This document shows, piece after piece, positions 8,670 through 17,731 of a stretch of DNA of 64,000 bases. The notes beneath the pieces were generated by a model. The model did not search any database. It was not told the origin of the DNA and was given only the letters and a program-made list of their open reading frames with translations. Position 1 is the stretch's first letter. Each line of letters begins with the position of its first letter. Both the position numbers and the translations under genes were made by a program. Origin of the DNA: Bacillota bacterium (GTDB lineage: Bacteria; Bacillota; Clostridia; Lachnospirales; Lachnospiraceae); the NCBI GenBank assembly GCA_023442465.1, contig JAEZZQ010000042.1:62001-126000 (forward strand), written 5' to 3'.

Positions 8670-9929
8670 ATGAAAAAGATAAAGTATATTTTTATAAATA
8701 TGATAATAGCGACATTAATTTCTATTGTGGGAATTATCATTTTAAACGGAAGGAAGCTGGAATACAGTAATGATATCATAGCGCTTAACCGGATAACGAT
8801 CGAGGCAGGCAAGAACTTTGAACATTTGGAAGATATGGATTTGCAGTCAGGCATAGGGGAGTTTGCAATTTATAATTTAAACGGTGAACTGGTTTACAGC
8901 CATGGTTATAAAGTAAAAACTATGATTGAGGCAATGAAGGAAGCAAACGCCATGCAGAACATTATCTTGGATGACATGGTTCTTGGTACGGTAGTTCTTG
9001 CACCAACCTATGAGGACATCATGCGTAATTACCAGACACAGATAATCTTTATTCTGGTTTGTGTCTTGATTACAATGTGGGGAATCAGTATAGTATCAGC
9101 TTTTTATATCAATCGCTCGATCATAAGACCATTTGAACAAATGAAGGAGTTTGCGAAAGAAATAGCGATAGGAAATTTGGAAATAGATCTGAAGATGGAC
9201 AGGAAAAATATCTTTGGTATATTTACTGAAAGCTTCGATATCATGCGTACGGAGTTAAAACATGCAAGGGAAAAAGCAGAAAAGGTAGAAAAGAGCAAAA
9301 TGGAGCTGATAGCATCCATCAGTCATGATATTAAGACACCTATTACTTCTATTATGCTCATATGCGAATTCTTAAGTGCAATTATTAAGGATGAAGCTCA
9401 GCTTGCTAAGATATTATCCATATCTTCTAAGGCGGAGCAGATCAATCTGATGACATCAGATTTGCTGAACAGTCAGCTTGAGGAACTAGGAGAATTAAAG
9501 GTAACAATGGGTTCGGTTCTTAGCAGTGATATCGGCAATATGTTTAAAATTGCAGACAGCCAGGAAAAAATAGTTGAATGCAGGATTGAGGATTGTATTG
9601 TTAAGGCTGATAAAGTTCGTATGCAGCAGATTATTAATAATATTATTGATAATTCATATAAATATGCAGATACCCCGATATGGATTGAAAGTAAGCTTTT
9701 GGATAACAGCTTACTTATTCGTATAAAAGATATAGGAAACGGAGTTGCTGAAGAAGAGATACATAAGATAAAAGAGAAATATTATCGCGCTAAGGGTACA
9801 GAAAATAAGCATGGCAGCGGACTTGGATTATATATCGTTAATGATCTTATGAAGAAGATGGATGGCAGCGTCTCCTTTCAAAATGAAGAGGATGGATTTG
9901 CTGTTGAACTGGAATTAAAATTAGTATAA
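8670..9929 (+). CDS. Sensor histidine kinase
   Basis: A 419-residue membrane kinase. One helix at about residues 5-25, an extracytoplasmic loop of about 100 residues, a second helix at about 125-146, then a HAMP-like linker (RSIIRPFEQMKEF). The dimerisation domain has SISHDIKTPITSI with His219. The ATPase domain has the N box NIIDNSYKYAD, a G1 box DIGNGV and a G2 box GSGLGLYIV. The sizeable outer loop sets it apart from Bce-type kinases, whose loop is nearly absent, so it may sense a ligand itself. It forms an operon with the response regulator. Confidence 0.95.
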   Translation: MKKIKYIFINMIIATLISIVGIIILNGRKLEYSNDIIALNRITIEAGKNFEHLEDMDLQSGIGEFAIYNLNGELVYSHGYKVKTMIEAMKEANAMQNIILDDMVLGTVVLAPTYEDIMRNYQTQIIFILVCVLITMWGISIVSAFYINRSIIRPFEQMKEFAKEIAIGNLEIDLKMDRKNIFGIFTESFDIMRTELKHAREKAEKVEKSKMELIASISHDIKTPITSIMLICEFLSAIIKDEAQLAKILSISSKAEQINLMTSDLLNSQLEELGELKVTMGSVLSSDIGNMFKIADSQEKIVECRIEDCIVKADKVRMQQIINNIIDNSYKYADTPIWIESKLLDNSLLIRIKDIGNGVAEEEIHKIKEKYYRAKGTENKHGSGLGLYIVNDLMKKMDGSVSFQNEEDGFAVELELKLV

Positions 9930-9936
9930 ACGGTAC

Positions 9937-9966
9937 AAAGGGGATGCCGAAGCAGGCATCCCCTTT
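9937..9966. terminator. Hairpin between convergent genes
   Basis: A perfect 12-base stem, AAAGGGGATGCC with GGCATCCCCTTT, and a six-base loop. It lies between the converging kinase and serine hydrolase genes and can serve both strands, though the T tract is short. Confidence 0.8.
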
Positions 9967-9985
9967 ATGTAATAGAAAAATGTTC

Positions 9986-11968
9986 TTATTTTATTTTGAA
10001 TTCAGTCCCTTGTTTTCCGGCAAAAGCGATATAGCCGTCCTCTATTAGATACGAAGTCATAGTATCGTTCATAAATAGGGAAGAATCTATGAGAGCACCG
10101 TAAGGGTTATATATAAAATAGCTTCCTTCTCCTGCTATATCAATGGAAGTATACGTCCCGGCAATGGATTCGGGAATGCGATACCATTGAGTAAATCCAT
10201 CTGTTTGAATGGTGTAGGTTTGACCTAAATTAAGATCGGACAGATATTCTTCGCCTACATATTGAAAGCCGCTGGTGGATGACAGATACTCCATATTATC
10301 TTTTAGCGTAATATTTATATCTACGATATCGCGTTTCTTTCCAACGTTTGAGAGGGAATCATTACCGGTTATAGCGTAAAGTGATCCATTTATTATAAAA
10401 TAATTTTCATTGTGATTTAAAACTTCCCCCTCAATATATGGTTTTGATATATAACTCGCACTGGCATAATGTTCATCAAGAAGAAAATACTTTTTATTAT
10501 TTCTGTTTTTCCAAGCTGTTTTGGCTTGATCGGAAGCTTGAAAGTCATCCAGCTTAGTGGCAAGTGTCAAAGTGGAAAAGTCTGTAGATACACCGAAGTA
10601 TTTTGCGTAATATTCTGCTTGTACAGCATATGTATCGCCGCTTTTAATGAGGCGAAAGCCTTCCGTTATGTAACGCTGTGAGGCAGGCATGATCACATTC
10701 AATATATTGTCATCTTTGCAGACAAAATAGCCGGAATCCAGATAGGTCAGTTCGAAGCTCTTATCTATTCTATTGCTGGATGAGGCCGGCGTGGAATATA
10801 AGGTTAAATACATTTTATTATTCCTAAAATCAAGGGTAAAGGATGCAAAACCATTGTAAAAGCCCGTGAATTCAAGGTATTCATCAGGAATGGCAGCGGG
10901 TTCTCCTGAAAATGTGGTTTCTTGAGTTACTTCCTCCTTTAGACCGATGGTTGAATTTAATGCACTTAATAGTAATTCATTCGATAAAAGCGAAGCATAA
11001 GCGCTGCTTCCCCCTGAGGATACGACGGCAGAAGACATGTTATAATCGGGAAGAACGGTAAGCATTGCATGGTAATTATCCGTATCGCCTCCTTTTTTTA
11101 CGGCTTGAATATGATAGGTACTAAAAGGATATGCATTTACCTCATCCCATCCAAGACCATAATTGCCATCATAAATATGAGGACCGGCGGCTTGTTCCTT
11201 TATTGATTCGGCTACACCGTCACTGCTTAGTATGGAAGGGTGATCTTTCATAAATATAGTTGAGAAGGTACATAAGTCCGCTGCAGTTGAGAGGATACCG
11301 CCATCACCGAGAGTTGTTGTCATTACAGTTGGCATAAGCCGATTATTTTTGTAAGTGTCGGCGATATCGGAATTGTTAAAATCAGAATGCATGGTTATGG
11401 TGTTATTGGCACCCAAAGGAGCCATTATATACTTTGTAATGTAATCAGTATACGAAAGGCCGCTTACTGCCTCAATGATAAGCTCTGCCAATTCAAAAGA
11501 ATCATTACTGTATACCGAGTACTCGCCAGGTTCAGCCTTTAAGCGCTGAGTGCTCAGATGCTTGAGAATTCGGTCGTGATTGGAATTATCAACGCAGCCG
11601 TACAGATCCGAATTCGAGTATAAGGAGCCAAGAAGACCGGAAGAATGATTAAGCAGCATACGGACGGTGATTTTTTTGTAACGTTCATCTGCCATCGTAA
11701 ATCGCGGAAGATATTCCGATACAGGAGAGTCTAATTTAATAAGCCCTTGGTCTGCCAGCTTTAAAATTGCGGTTGTAGTAACTGTCTTGCTGATGGAACC
11801 TATGCCATATATTTTATTTTCTGCAGTAAGAAGAGCTTCAGAGGGCTGATGTTCCGATGTGGAATCGTTATCCTTACTGTTTTTGGCAAATGACGGAATA
11901 GGCAGCATCGTAAATCCGACAAGAAGAGAAAAAAGGCTTATAAAGGCTTGTAAATGTAGTTTTTTCAT
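9986..11968 (-). CDS. Secreted beta-lactamase-fold serine hydrolase with large C-terminal extension
   Basis: A 660-residue protein with a signal peptide ending near AKN (residue 30). The penicillin-binding/class C fold shows the nucleophile motif SISK (Ser58, Lys61), the YSN triad in YSVYSND, and KGGDTDNYH in place of the usual KTG/HTG. The region between the signal peptide and SISK is much shorter than in typical family members, so the first beta strands of the domain appear to be missing. About 310 residues after the hydrolase domain are beta-rich and unassigned. It is the last gene of a three-gene minus-strand operon with an ABC transporter. Peptidase, esterase or a binding role are all possible. 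Confidence 0.85.
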   Translation of the reverse strand: MKKLHLQAFISLFSLLVGFTMLPIPSFAKNSKDNDSTSEHQPSEALLTAENKIYGIGSISKTVTTTAILKLADQGLIKLDSPVSEYLPRFTMADERYKKITVRMLLNHSSGLLGSLYSNSDLYGCVDNSNHDRILKHLSTQRLKAEPGEYSVYSNDSFELAELIIEAVSGLSYTDYITKYIMAPLGANNTITMHSDFNNSDIADTYKNNRLMPTVMTTTLGDGGILSTAADLCTFSTIFMKDHPSILSSDGVAESIKEQAAGPHIYDGNYGLGWDEVNAYPFSTYHIQAVKKGGDTDNYHAMLTVLPDYNMSSAVVSSGGSSAYASLLSNELLLSALNSTIGLKEEVTQETTFSGEPAAIPDEYLEFTGFYNGFASFTLDFRNNKMYLTLYSTPASSSNRIDKSFELTYLDSGYFVCKDDNILNVIMPASQRYITEGFRLIKSGDTYAVQAEYYAKYFGVSTDFSTLTLATKLDDFQASDQAKTAWKNRNNKKYFLLDEHYASASYISKPYIEGEVLNHNENYFIINGSLYAITGNDSLSNVGKKRDIVDINITLKDNMEYLSSTSGFQYVGEEYLSDLNLGQTYTIQTDGFTQWYRIPESIAGTYTSIDIAGEGSYFIYNPYGALIDSSLFMNDTMTSYLIEDGYIAFAGKQGTEFKIK

Positions 11969-11983
11969 AAATAAATTCTCCTT

Positions 11984-14494
11984 CTAATTTTCAATCAGTT
12001 CATAAGCAGAGATGTGTTTAATTTTTGAAGTAAGGAAATAAGATGCCATATAAGTGAACGAAATTATGATGATAGCAGCGGATAGTAATGTAATTATTGA
12101 GGGTAATTCATATTCGAACCCGCGCCAGCCTACAAGAGAAAATAGCTTTGTTACAAAAGGTAACGTTATTCCATAAGCAATAAAGGAACCCAGGAAAGCG
12201 CCGACAATAGCGGATGGCAGCAGACAAAAGGTAAGCTGTTTTCTTAATTCGCCAGTAGTAAACCCTAATGCTTTTAATATACCAAATTCCGGCTTTTTAG
12301 CGTTCACTGTCTGTTTCACCATAATAGAAAGCACAACGAAGATAATGATTAATGTAATTACCAGGATGAAAGTTGCCAGAAGTCCGAATGCCAGTTTAAA
12401 AATATTGAGATAACCTGCCAGCAAAGAGGTATTTGAGTACACATCTTTAATGGGATAAGCAGAGGTGCCACTGCTTAAGACTGTATTCCCATCTATATTC
12501 AAAGCATACTCCATGCTGTCGATATTATAATTTTGTTTTAGTTTGATCATTTTTGAATCGATCATGTTTTTGATTGCAGAATATTTATTATTAGTATTTG
12601 AGGGTACTATCCCGGATAATAGTTCGCTCTGGGTATATCCGAATTTGTTAAATATAAAGTCAGCAAACTGCTCATAGGTATAGCCTTTATCGAGATAAGC
12701 ACATATTGTACTGGGAGCATAGGCGGCATATAGCCGCTTATAGCCATCTTCGGTTAAATAAGTATTATAAGACATGATTGAAGAAGTAATGCCTGAGATG
12801 ATATAATCTGCTTTAATACCAATTGAGTTTAACGTTATTACATCTCCGATACTTTTGCTTAGCAAGCTGGCAACATGAACAGAAACAGCAATTTCATTAT
12901 CGTTGACAGGAAAGCTTCCGTCTGAAATTTTAATAGATTCCAGATTATTAAAATTATCGATTACACGTGCGTTGTAAGATGTATTGTCAATTGTTACGCT
13001 TTCAAAGCCTATCCTTATAATTTTTAGCACATTTTCATTATTGTCTATAATTTTGGAGATTTCTTCTATATCGGCATGATCATCGAGTGTGATATTGGCT
13101 TCGGTTATTTCGTTGTCGAGTAAGTTTTTTATAAAAGTGTCATTGAGTCCGAAGCCTTCAAACAGTATGAATCCAAAGCATAATGTAAAGCTTACAATAG
13201 TAATGATTATGCAGGTAGATATATTCTGCTTTTTAAACATAATCCAATTTTTTAAGCAGAGTATCTGATGGATAGAACCTTTTGCATATTCAAGTTCTAC
13301 TGCATTTGCCTTAATATTGTGAGAAAGAAGCCCCCCTCGGAGTATAACGGCAACAGGCAGTTTTTTTACGCCTGTGGTGGATAGATAAGCAGCCAGCCCG
13401 ATCAATAGGGTAATAATCAAGATTATTATTATGTCTAAACTTATGTGAGCAGTATTTTTAATAAATACACCGGTGATCAATATGAGTATTTTATGATATA
13501 ACGGAGCACAGGCATAGGAAAACAAGGTGCCTATGATACTGCTGATAAAACTGATGATTATGTATTCGAAGACATACCCTAAGGCAATTTGTCGGCTTGT
13601 ATATCCTAATGCCTTCAAGGTGCCGATGGCGGTAAGGTTTTCAGTAATACCGGATTTGATTCTATAAATTGCCATAATAAGAGCAACCATGAAAATTACT
13701 CCTGAAAATGCAATAATAATGGTTGAAATAATAGAAGCGAATAAGGTAAATGCTACTGAAAAATCAGGACGCGCAGCGGCCATTTCTATACATTGGGTAT
13801 TCCTGGTATATGCTGAACTATAGTCAACGAGTTGAGATTCGATATAATGCAGAGCAGCATTATCGTCTGCGGTGAAGTTTAGCAATGTTTTAGTTCCGAA
13901 ATTAGATGATAATTCATGAAAAACATCAGCTGTCACAACAATTCTTGTCTGTAAGAAATTAGTAACAGCTCCAAACTCCGATACATTGCAAAAGCCTAGT
14001 ATTTCATATGTATACTCTTGCTCAGAGGAATCCCTTAATATGAAGGAAGAGCCAATCTTATAACCGAGTTCCTGAAAAGCGATGGGTAAATATACCCCGC
14101 TTTTATTTTCCTGAGGATTCAAAATATCAATTAGGGAAATAGAACGTTCTGCATTTATATTTTGAATGAACATGGATGCAGGGCTGGGGCTGCTGATATC
14201 GGGTGAGTAGTATTTACCGGAAAATGAGATGATATCTTCTGCGTTTACACCGGTGACATGTTCTTTTGCTTCCAGAAAGGCTGCAAAATCCTCATAATAC
14301 ATGTTAGGCGAAAAAAGCATATAACAATCAGTTCCGTTTAATTTTTCGCTTTGAGATTCAAAAGAGGAGTTAACTTCTCCGGTTGATAATATCACATTAA
14401 AAAAGCAAGTTGCAATTATCACAATAATGGCGAATGAAACGGCACCATTATGTTTCCGCTTTAAATTTGTAAGTGCTAAATGTAGTGAAATCAT
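11984..14494 (-). CDS. ABC transporter permease, FtsX/MacB type
   Basis: About 836 residues. One membrane helix near the N-terminus, a long extracytoplasmic region, then two FtsX-type three- or four-helix blocks: one in the middle with LTAIGTLKALGYTSRQIALGY and one at the C-terminus with FGILKALGFTTGELRK. This layout fits permeases that move lipids or peptides or power envelope proteins rather than importers. The ATG at 14494 is chosen because AAAGGAGA lies just before it; it starts 13 bases after the ATPase stop codon. It pairs with the ATPase upstream and is followed by the serine hydrolase. Confidence 0.92.
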   Translation of the reverse strand: MISLHLALTNLKRKHNGAVSFAIIVIIATCFFNVILSTGEVNSSFESQSEKLNGTDCYMLFSPNMYYEDFAAFLEAKEHVTGVNAEDIISFSGKYYSPDISSPSPASMFIQNINAERSISLIDILNPQENKSGVYLPIAFQELGYKIGSSFILRDSSEQEYTYEILGFCNVSEFGAVTNFLQTRIVVTADVFHELSSNFGTKTLLNFTADDNAALHYIESQLVDYSSAYTRNTQCIEMAAARPDFSVAFTLFASIISTIIIAFSGVIFMVALIMAIYRIKSGITENLTAIGTLKALGYTSRQIALGYVFEYIIISFISSIIGTLFSYACAPLYHKILILITGVFIKNTAHISLDIIIILIITLLIGLAAYLSTTGVKKLPVAVILRGGLLSHNIKANAVELEYAKGSIHQILCLKNWIMFKKQNISTCIIITIVSFTLCFGFILFEGFGLNDTFIKNLLDNEITEANITLDDHADIEEISKIIDNNENVLKIIRIGFESVTIDNTSYNARVIDNFNNLESIKISDGSFPVNDNEIAVSVHVASLLSKSIGDVITLNSIGIKADYIISGITSSIMSYNTYLTEDGYKRLYAAYAPSTICAYLDKGYTYEQFADFIFNKFGYTQSELLSGIVPSNTNNKYSAIKNMIDSKMIKLKQNYNIDSMEYALNIDGNTVLSSGTSAYPIKDVYSNTSLLAGYLNIFKLAFGLLATFILVITLIIIFVVLSIMVKQTVNAKKPEFGILKALGFTTGELRKQLTFCLLPSAIVGAFLGSFIAYGITLPFVTKLFSLVGWRGFEYELPSIITLLSAAIIIISFTYMASYFLTSKIKHISAYELIEN

Positions 14495-14507
14495 TAAAAT
14501 GTCTCCT

Positions 14508-15269
14508 TTACCAATTGTTCTCCTGAAGGAAATCACGGGCTTTTTTTGAGCGTTCTTCCATCGCAGCCTCCGAGTATTTATCCAGATGAAGCTCTCCGCA
14601 TACTTTACCGTCCATTAGGTAAATGATACGATCAGCTCTGATGGCAGCTTTTATATCGTGTGTTACCATTACAATACTCTGACCTTTTTGATTTACTTTT
14701 GTCAGAATATCCAGAACATCTTTGCCGGAAGAAGAATTAAGGGCTCCGGTAGGTTCATCCGCAAACAGGATATCAGGCTCGTTGATTAAAGAACGAATAA
14801 GGGCAGCGCGCTGTCTTTCGCCTCCCGATAATTGGCTGGGAAATTTACGCCATATTTCTTCTGTTAATCCAACCTGAAGAAAAAGCTCTTTTGCACGTTT
14901 AATGATTTCGGGTTTGTTATTGTTTACAAGATATCCGGCAGTCAGGACATTATCCAAAATACTCATATTCTCCAGAAGATAGATGTTCTGAAAGACAAAT
15001 CCGCAATGCTTTTTTCTGAAGTTAGCCAGTTCATCGCTGTTAAAATCCTGGATTTCAATGCCCTGAAAGATAATCTTGCCAAGGGTAGGGGTATCCATCC
15101 CGGATAGCGCGTATAAAAGAGTAGTCTTACCGGAACCAGAGCTTCCCATTATAATGGTAAAGTCGCCTTCATAAATATCGATGTCTAAATTGCAGAGAAC
15201 ATGCTGTTGCTGTCCATCGGATGAAAATGTTTTACATAATTGTTTTGTTTGTAAAAATAATTTATTCAT
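14508..15269 (-). CDS. ABC transporter ATP-binding protein, MacB/LolD type
   Basis: A 253-residue ATPase. Walker A is GSSGSGKTT, the signature is LSGGERQRAAL, Walker B is ILFADEPTGAL and the switch His is in MVTHD. The DEPTGAL form and the FVFQNIYLLENMS Q-loop region are typical of ATPases that partner FtsX-type permeases. The ATG at 15269 has AGAAAGG in front and matches family starts; longer readings upstream have no support. First gene of the operon with the permease and serine hydrolase. The convergent two-component system is a likely regulator by analogy with BceRS-BceAB-like modules; this is inference. Confidence 0.93.
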   Translation of the reverse strand: MNKLFLQTKQLCKTFSSDGQQQHVLCNLDIDIYEGDFTIIMGSSGSGKTTLLYALSGMDTPTLGKIIFQGIEIQDFNSDELANFRKKHCGFVFQNIYLLENMSILDNVLTAGYLVNNNKPEIIKRAKELFLQVGLTEEIWRKFPSQLSGGERQRAALIRSLINEPDILFADEPTGALNSSSGKDVLDILTKVNQKGQSIVMVTHDIKAAIRADRIIYLMDGKVCGELHLDKYSEAAMEERSKKARDFLQENNW

Positions 15270-15522
15270 ATGTTGTACCTTTCTTATTTTTCTAGTATCA
15301 ATATAGCAAATAAAATGGAAATAATCTTTTCCGGCAATTAAACAAATCCTTGTCAAATCCTTAATCATTTCACTTCTGTGTCGTTTTATATTAACACTGC
15401 TTAATAATCCGTGTTTGAATGTAACAAAGTATTGTGAAGGACGATGGCCAGATTCTGCACAAAGCACGGGTTTATCTTTGATTCATATTATATTGAAAGT
15501 AAACTATTTAGGAGGCAGTAAA

Positions 15523-16068
15523 TTGAATTATTATGGATACGGCAACTATGGTCATTATTCTTACGAACAGGCGATTCCTTATGTACCGGTGATGGATATG
15601 TCTGCAACGGAACAGCAGACTGAAACCGCCGAAATGTTCACGTATCCTCAAAACCTTCAGGACGCTCTTGATTTAATCCTGCAGGCACTTTCCGGTGAAA
15701 ATGAGGATAGGATGTTTTATAGCTGGCTAATAGAGAATGCTCCTTCGATTGAGGATAAAGAAATAATCAGTGGAATCCGTGAAAACGAAATCGGTCATTA
15801 TGAGTTATTTAAGCAGATATACAATGAGGTATCAAATATGATGCCGCAACAATTTCCAGGTGAGCAGTTTTCGCCGCCAGAAAATTATTGTGCAGGATTG
15901 GCAAACGCTATACTTGGTGAACAAAATGCTGTACAGAAATATCGTAAGATCCTTTACGCCATGCAGGACCGCGTGCATATCAATATGATGACAGAAATCA
16001 TAACCGACGAAATCCGGCACGGCATACTTTATAATTATCTTTACGCTAAAAATAGTTGTAAAGTTTAA
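15523..16068 (+). CDS. Ferritin-like domain protein
   Basis: About 181 residues, starting at a TTG ten bases after a strong GGAGGC site; a longer reading beginning at 15415 lacks a good site. A Tyr/Gly-rich leader (NYYGYGNYGHYSYEQ) is followed by a four-helix pattern with metal-binding repeats: GENEDRMFYSWLIE, ENEIGHYELF, GEQNAVQKYR and ITDEIRHGILY. The two Glu...ExxH sets are those of rubrerythrin/ferritin-like diiron proteins. Probable role in iron or peroxide handling; a spore or stress link is possible but unproven. It is monocistronic here. Confidence 0.82.
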   Translation: MNYYGYGNYGHYSYEQAIPYVPVMDMSATEQQTETAEMFTYPQNLQDALDLILQALSGENEDRMFYSWLIENAPSIEDKEIISGIRENEIGHYELFKQIYNEVSNMMPQQFPGEQFSPPENYCAGLANAILGEQNAVQKYRKILYAMQDRVHINMMTEIITDEIRHGILYNYLYAKNSCKV

Positions 16069-16176
16069 TAATTATACTACATGCAATAACACCCTTTTAA
16101 AAGTGTTCATCCAACGGTAAGCAGTTTTTGAAAGAGTAAGAGTTTTATTATTAATGCTTGCGTTTAGTTGTCAAAT

Positions 16177-16224
16177 AAAAAGACCTCACAAACATCATTT
16201 AATACTGTGTTTGTGAGGTCTTTT
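16177..16224 (-). terminator. Terminator downstream of tRNA-Trp
   Basis: A 17-base perfect stem, AAAAGACCTCACAAACA paired with TGTTTGTGAGGTCTTTT, with a 14-base loop. It ends in a T run on either strand, so it can stop both tRNA-Trp and the ferritin-like gene. Confidence 0.9.
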
Positions 16225-16231
16225 AAAGTAG

Positions 16232-16302
16232 CAGGGGCAGTAGGAATCGAACCCACATCGATGGTTTTGGAGACCACTGTTCTACCCTTGAACTATGCCC
16301 CT
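16232..16302 (-). tRNA. tRNA-Trp (CCA anticodon)
   Basis: On the minus strand the cloverleaf reads from AGGGGCAT with the acceptor partner TGCCCCT; the anticodon loop is CTCCAAA (anticodon CCA) and the T arm contains GGTTCGATTCC. Length 71 bases including the discriminator G. The terminal CCA is not encoded. Confidence 0.95.
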
Positions 16303-16378
16303 ATATCCGGCTTTTTTGAACCGCCGAATCATATTATAGCATAAGGGTTATTTGATAGCAAGACATATTTTGCAAAAA

Positions 16379-17389
16379 TCAGACCGTTTTTTTATGTTCT
16401 TTTGCGGGAGCGGTGGAAGCTCTTTCGATGTATTGGGCGTGGAGCATCGTGCGGCTGATGGAAACGTGATTGATCAACCCGCTCAGCGCAAAATAGCCGC
16501 ATTTTCCAAGTTCTACCCTGTTTTGCCGTATGGTAGTAAGGGGAGGTTCCAAGTGGGCCGAAATCGGTAAATCATCGAAGCCAATAACGCTGATGTCCTC
16601 AGGAACACGAAAGCCGTGCATGGTGCATTCCATGATAGCGCCGGAAGCAATTAAGTCGTTTCCGCATAGGATAGCGGTAGCGCCTTCTGCAAGGAAAGAG
16701 GGAATATGATACTTCGCGCTCTCCGCAACGTAATAACCATATGCGGTCAGCTTCTCGTTGAATGTGAGGTTATGAGCAGCGAGACTATCCAGATATGCCT
16801 GCATACGCTGTTCAGAGACCATGGAATTGGGAGAACCATTTAAAAAGGCGATTTTTTTATGGCCTAAGGAAATTAAATGTTCCATGGCGATATCGATGCC
16901 TTCGAAGCTATCGGTTCCTACATAAGCCACATTGGGATTCTTCCTTATGTAGTTATCGAAAAGTACGGTAGGAATCGTGGTGGAGTTAAGCTGGCTCATC
17001 CAGTTGTCCTGAAGGGAGAAACCAAGAAGAAAACCGCCCCGATAACCATTTTTCAGCATGTAGGTGTCATATTTCTCCTGCATCTGAAAGGTAGGATTGA
17101 TGGGGAGTACAGTAATGTCCCATTTGTCCCGGTATGCGGCCTGCTTAAAGCCTAAAATAATTTCGTAACCGAACTGGTTATTCGTCTCATAATCCATATT
17201 TTCTATAAAAACGCATAACTTTTTGTGTTCTTCTTTTTTCATTTTTTTCGTGGTATATCCGATTTCCACTGCCGTGTCGAGGACGGTCTGACGAAGCGCT
17301 TCGCTGATGTCGCTGGCTCCGTTCAAGCCTTTTGATACGGTGCTGACGGATATTCCGAGTTTATTTGCAATATCTTTAATCGTTGCCAT
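16379..17389 (-). CDS. LacI-family transcriptional regulator of the maltodextrin locus
   Basis: A 336-residue repressor. The N-terminal helix-turn-helix (ATIKDIANKLGISVSTVSKGLNG) is followed by the sugar-binding core with YVGTDSFEGIDIAMEHLI, LNGSPNS and the late VIGFDDLPIS and TTIRQN motifs. The HTH has SKGLNG where many LacI members have SRALNG. It is transcribed divergently from malQ and the maltose transporter genes, so malto-oligosaccharide-responsive control of them is the natural inference. No sequence evidence shows whether it represses or activates. Confidence 0.92.
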   Translation of the reverse strand: MATIKDIANKLGISVSTVSKGLNGASDISEALRQTVLDTAVEIGYTTKKMKKEEHKKLCVFIENMDYETNNQFGYEIILGFKQAAYRDKWDITVLPINPTFQMQEKYDTYMLKNGYRGGFLLGFSLQDNWMSQLNSTTIPTVLFDNYIRKNPNVAYVGTDSFEGIDIAMEHLISLGHKKIAFLNGSPNSMVSEQRMQAYLDSLAAHNLTFNEKLTAYGYYVAESAKYHIPSFLAEGATAILCGNDLIASGAIMECTMHGFRVPEDISVIGFDDLPISAHLEPPLTTIRQNRVELGKCGYFALSGLINHVSISRTMLHAQYIERASTAPAKEHKKTV

Positions 17390-17625
17390 ATGGTTTCCTT
17401 TTCTGTCATCTGTTGCTTCATACTTTTTAAGCTAATCTTTTTTGCATCATTTTCTATTCTTTTTATTGTCTTAAATTTCCATTAGACAATATATAAACAG
17501 TATATAAGCAAAACAAAATGATTTCAAGTGATATTATTTTTTCGAATATTGTTTTTGGGGCAAAAGAAATAATAAACAAAAAGTAGAAACAAAAATCGGT
17601 AAATATGTCAAATGTGATAATAAGT

Positions 17626-17666
17626 TCTCTATAGGCATTGACAAAACCTATAGAAAAGTGGTAAAT
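17626..17666 (+). promoter_or_regulatory. Candidate promoter and inverted repeat ahead of malQ
   Basis: The 342-base gap between the LacI gene and malQ holds TTGACA at 17638-17643 and, 17 bases later, GTAAAT at 17661-17666. The -35 box lies in the loop of an inverted repeat, TCTCTATAGG (17626-17635) and CCTATAGAAA (17647-17656). This placement suits repressor binding, although it lacks the CG centre of classic LacI operators. Nothing else was recognised in the AT-rich remainder of the gap. Confidence 0.5.
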
Positions 17667-17731
17667 TTATCTCAGATACGAAACTTTACGAAAAATATTA
17701 TGAGCGTATATAGGCAATGGAGGCGAAGGCG

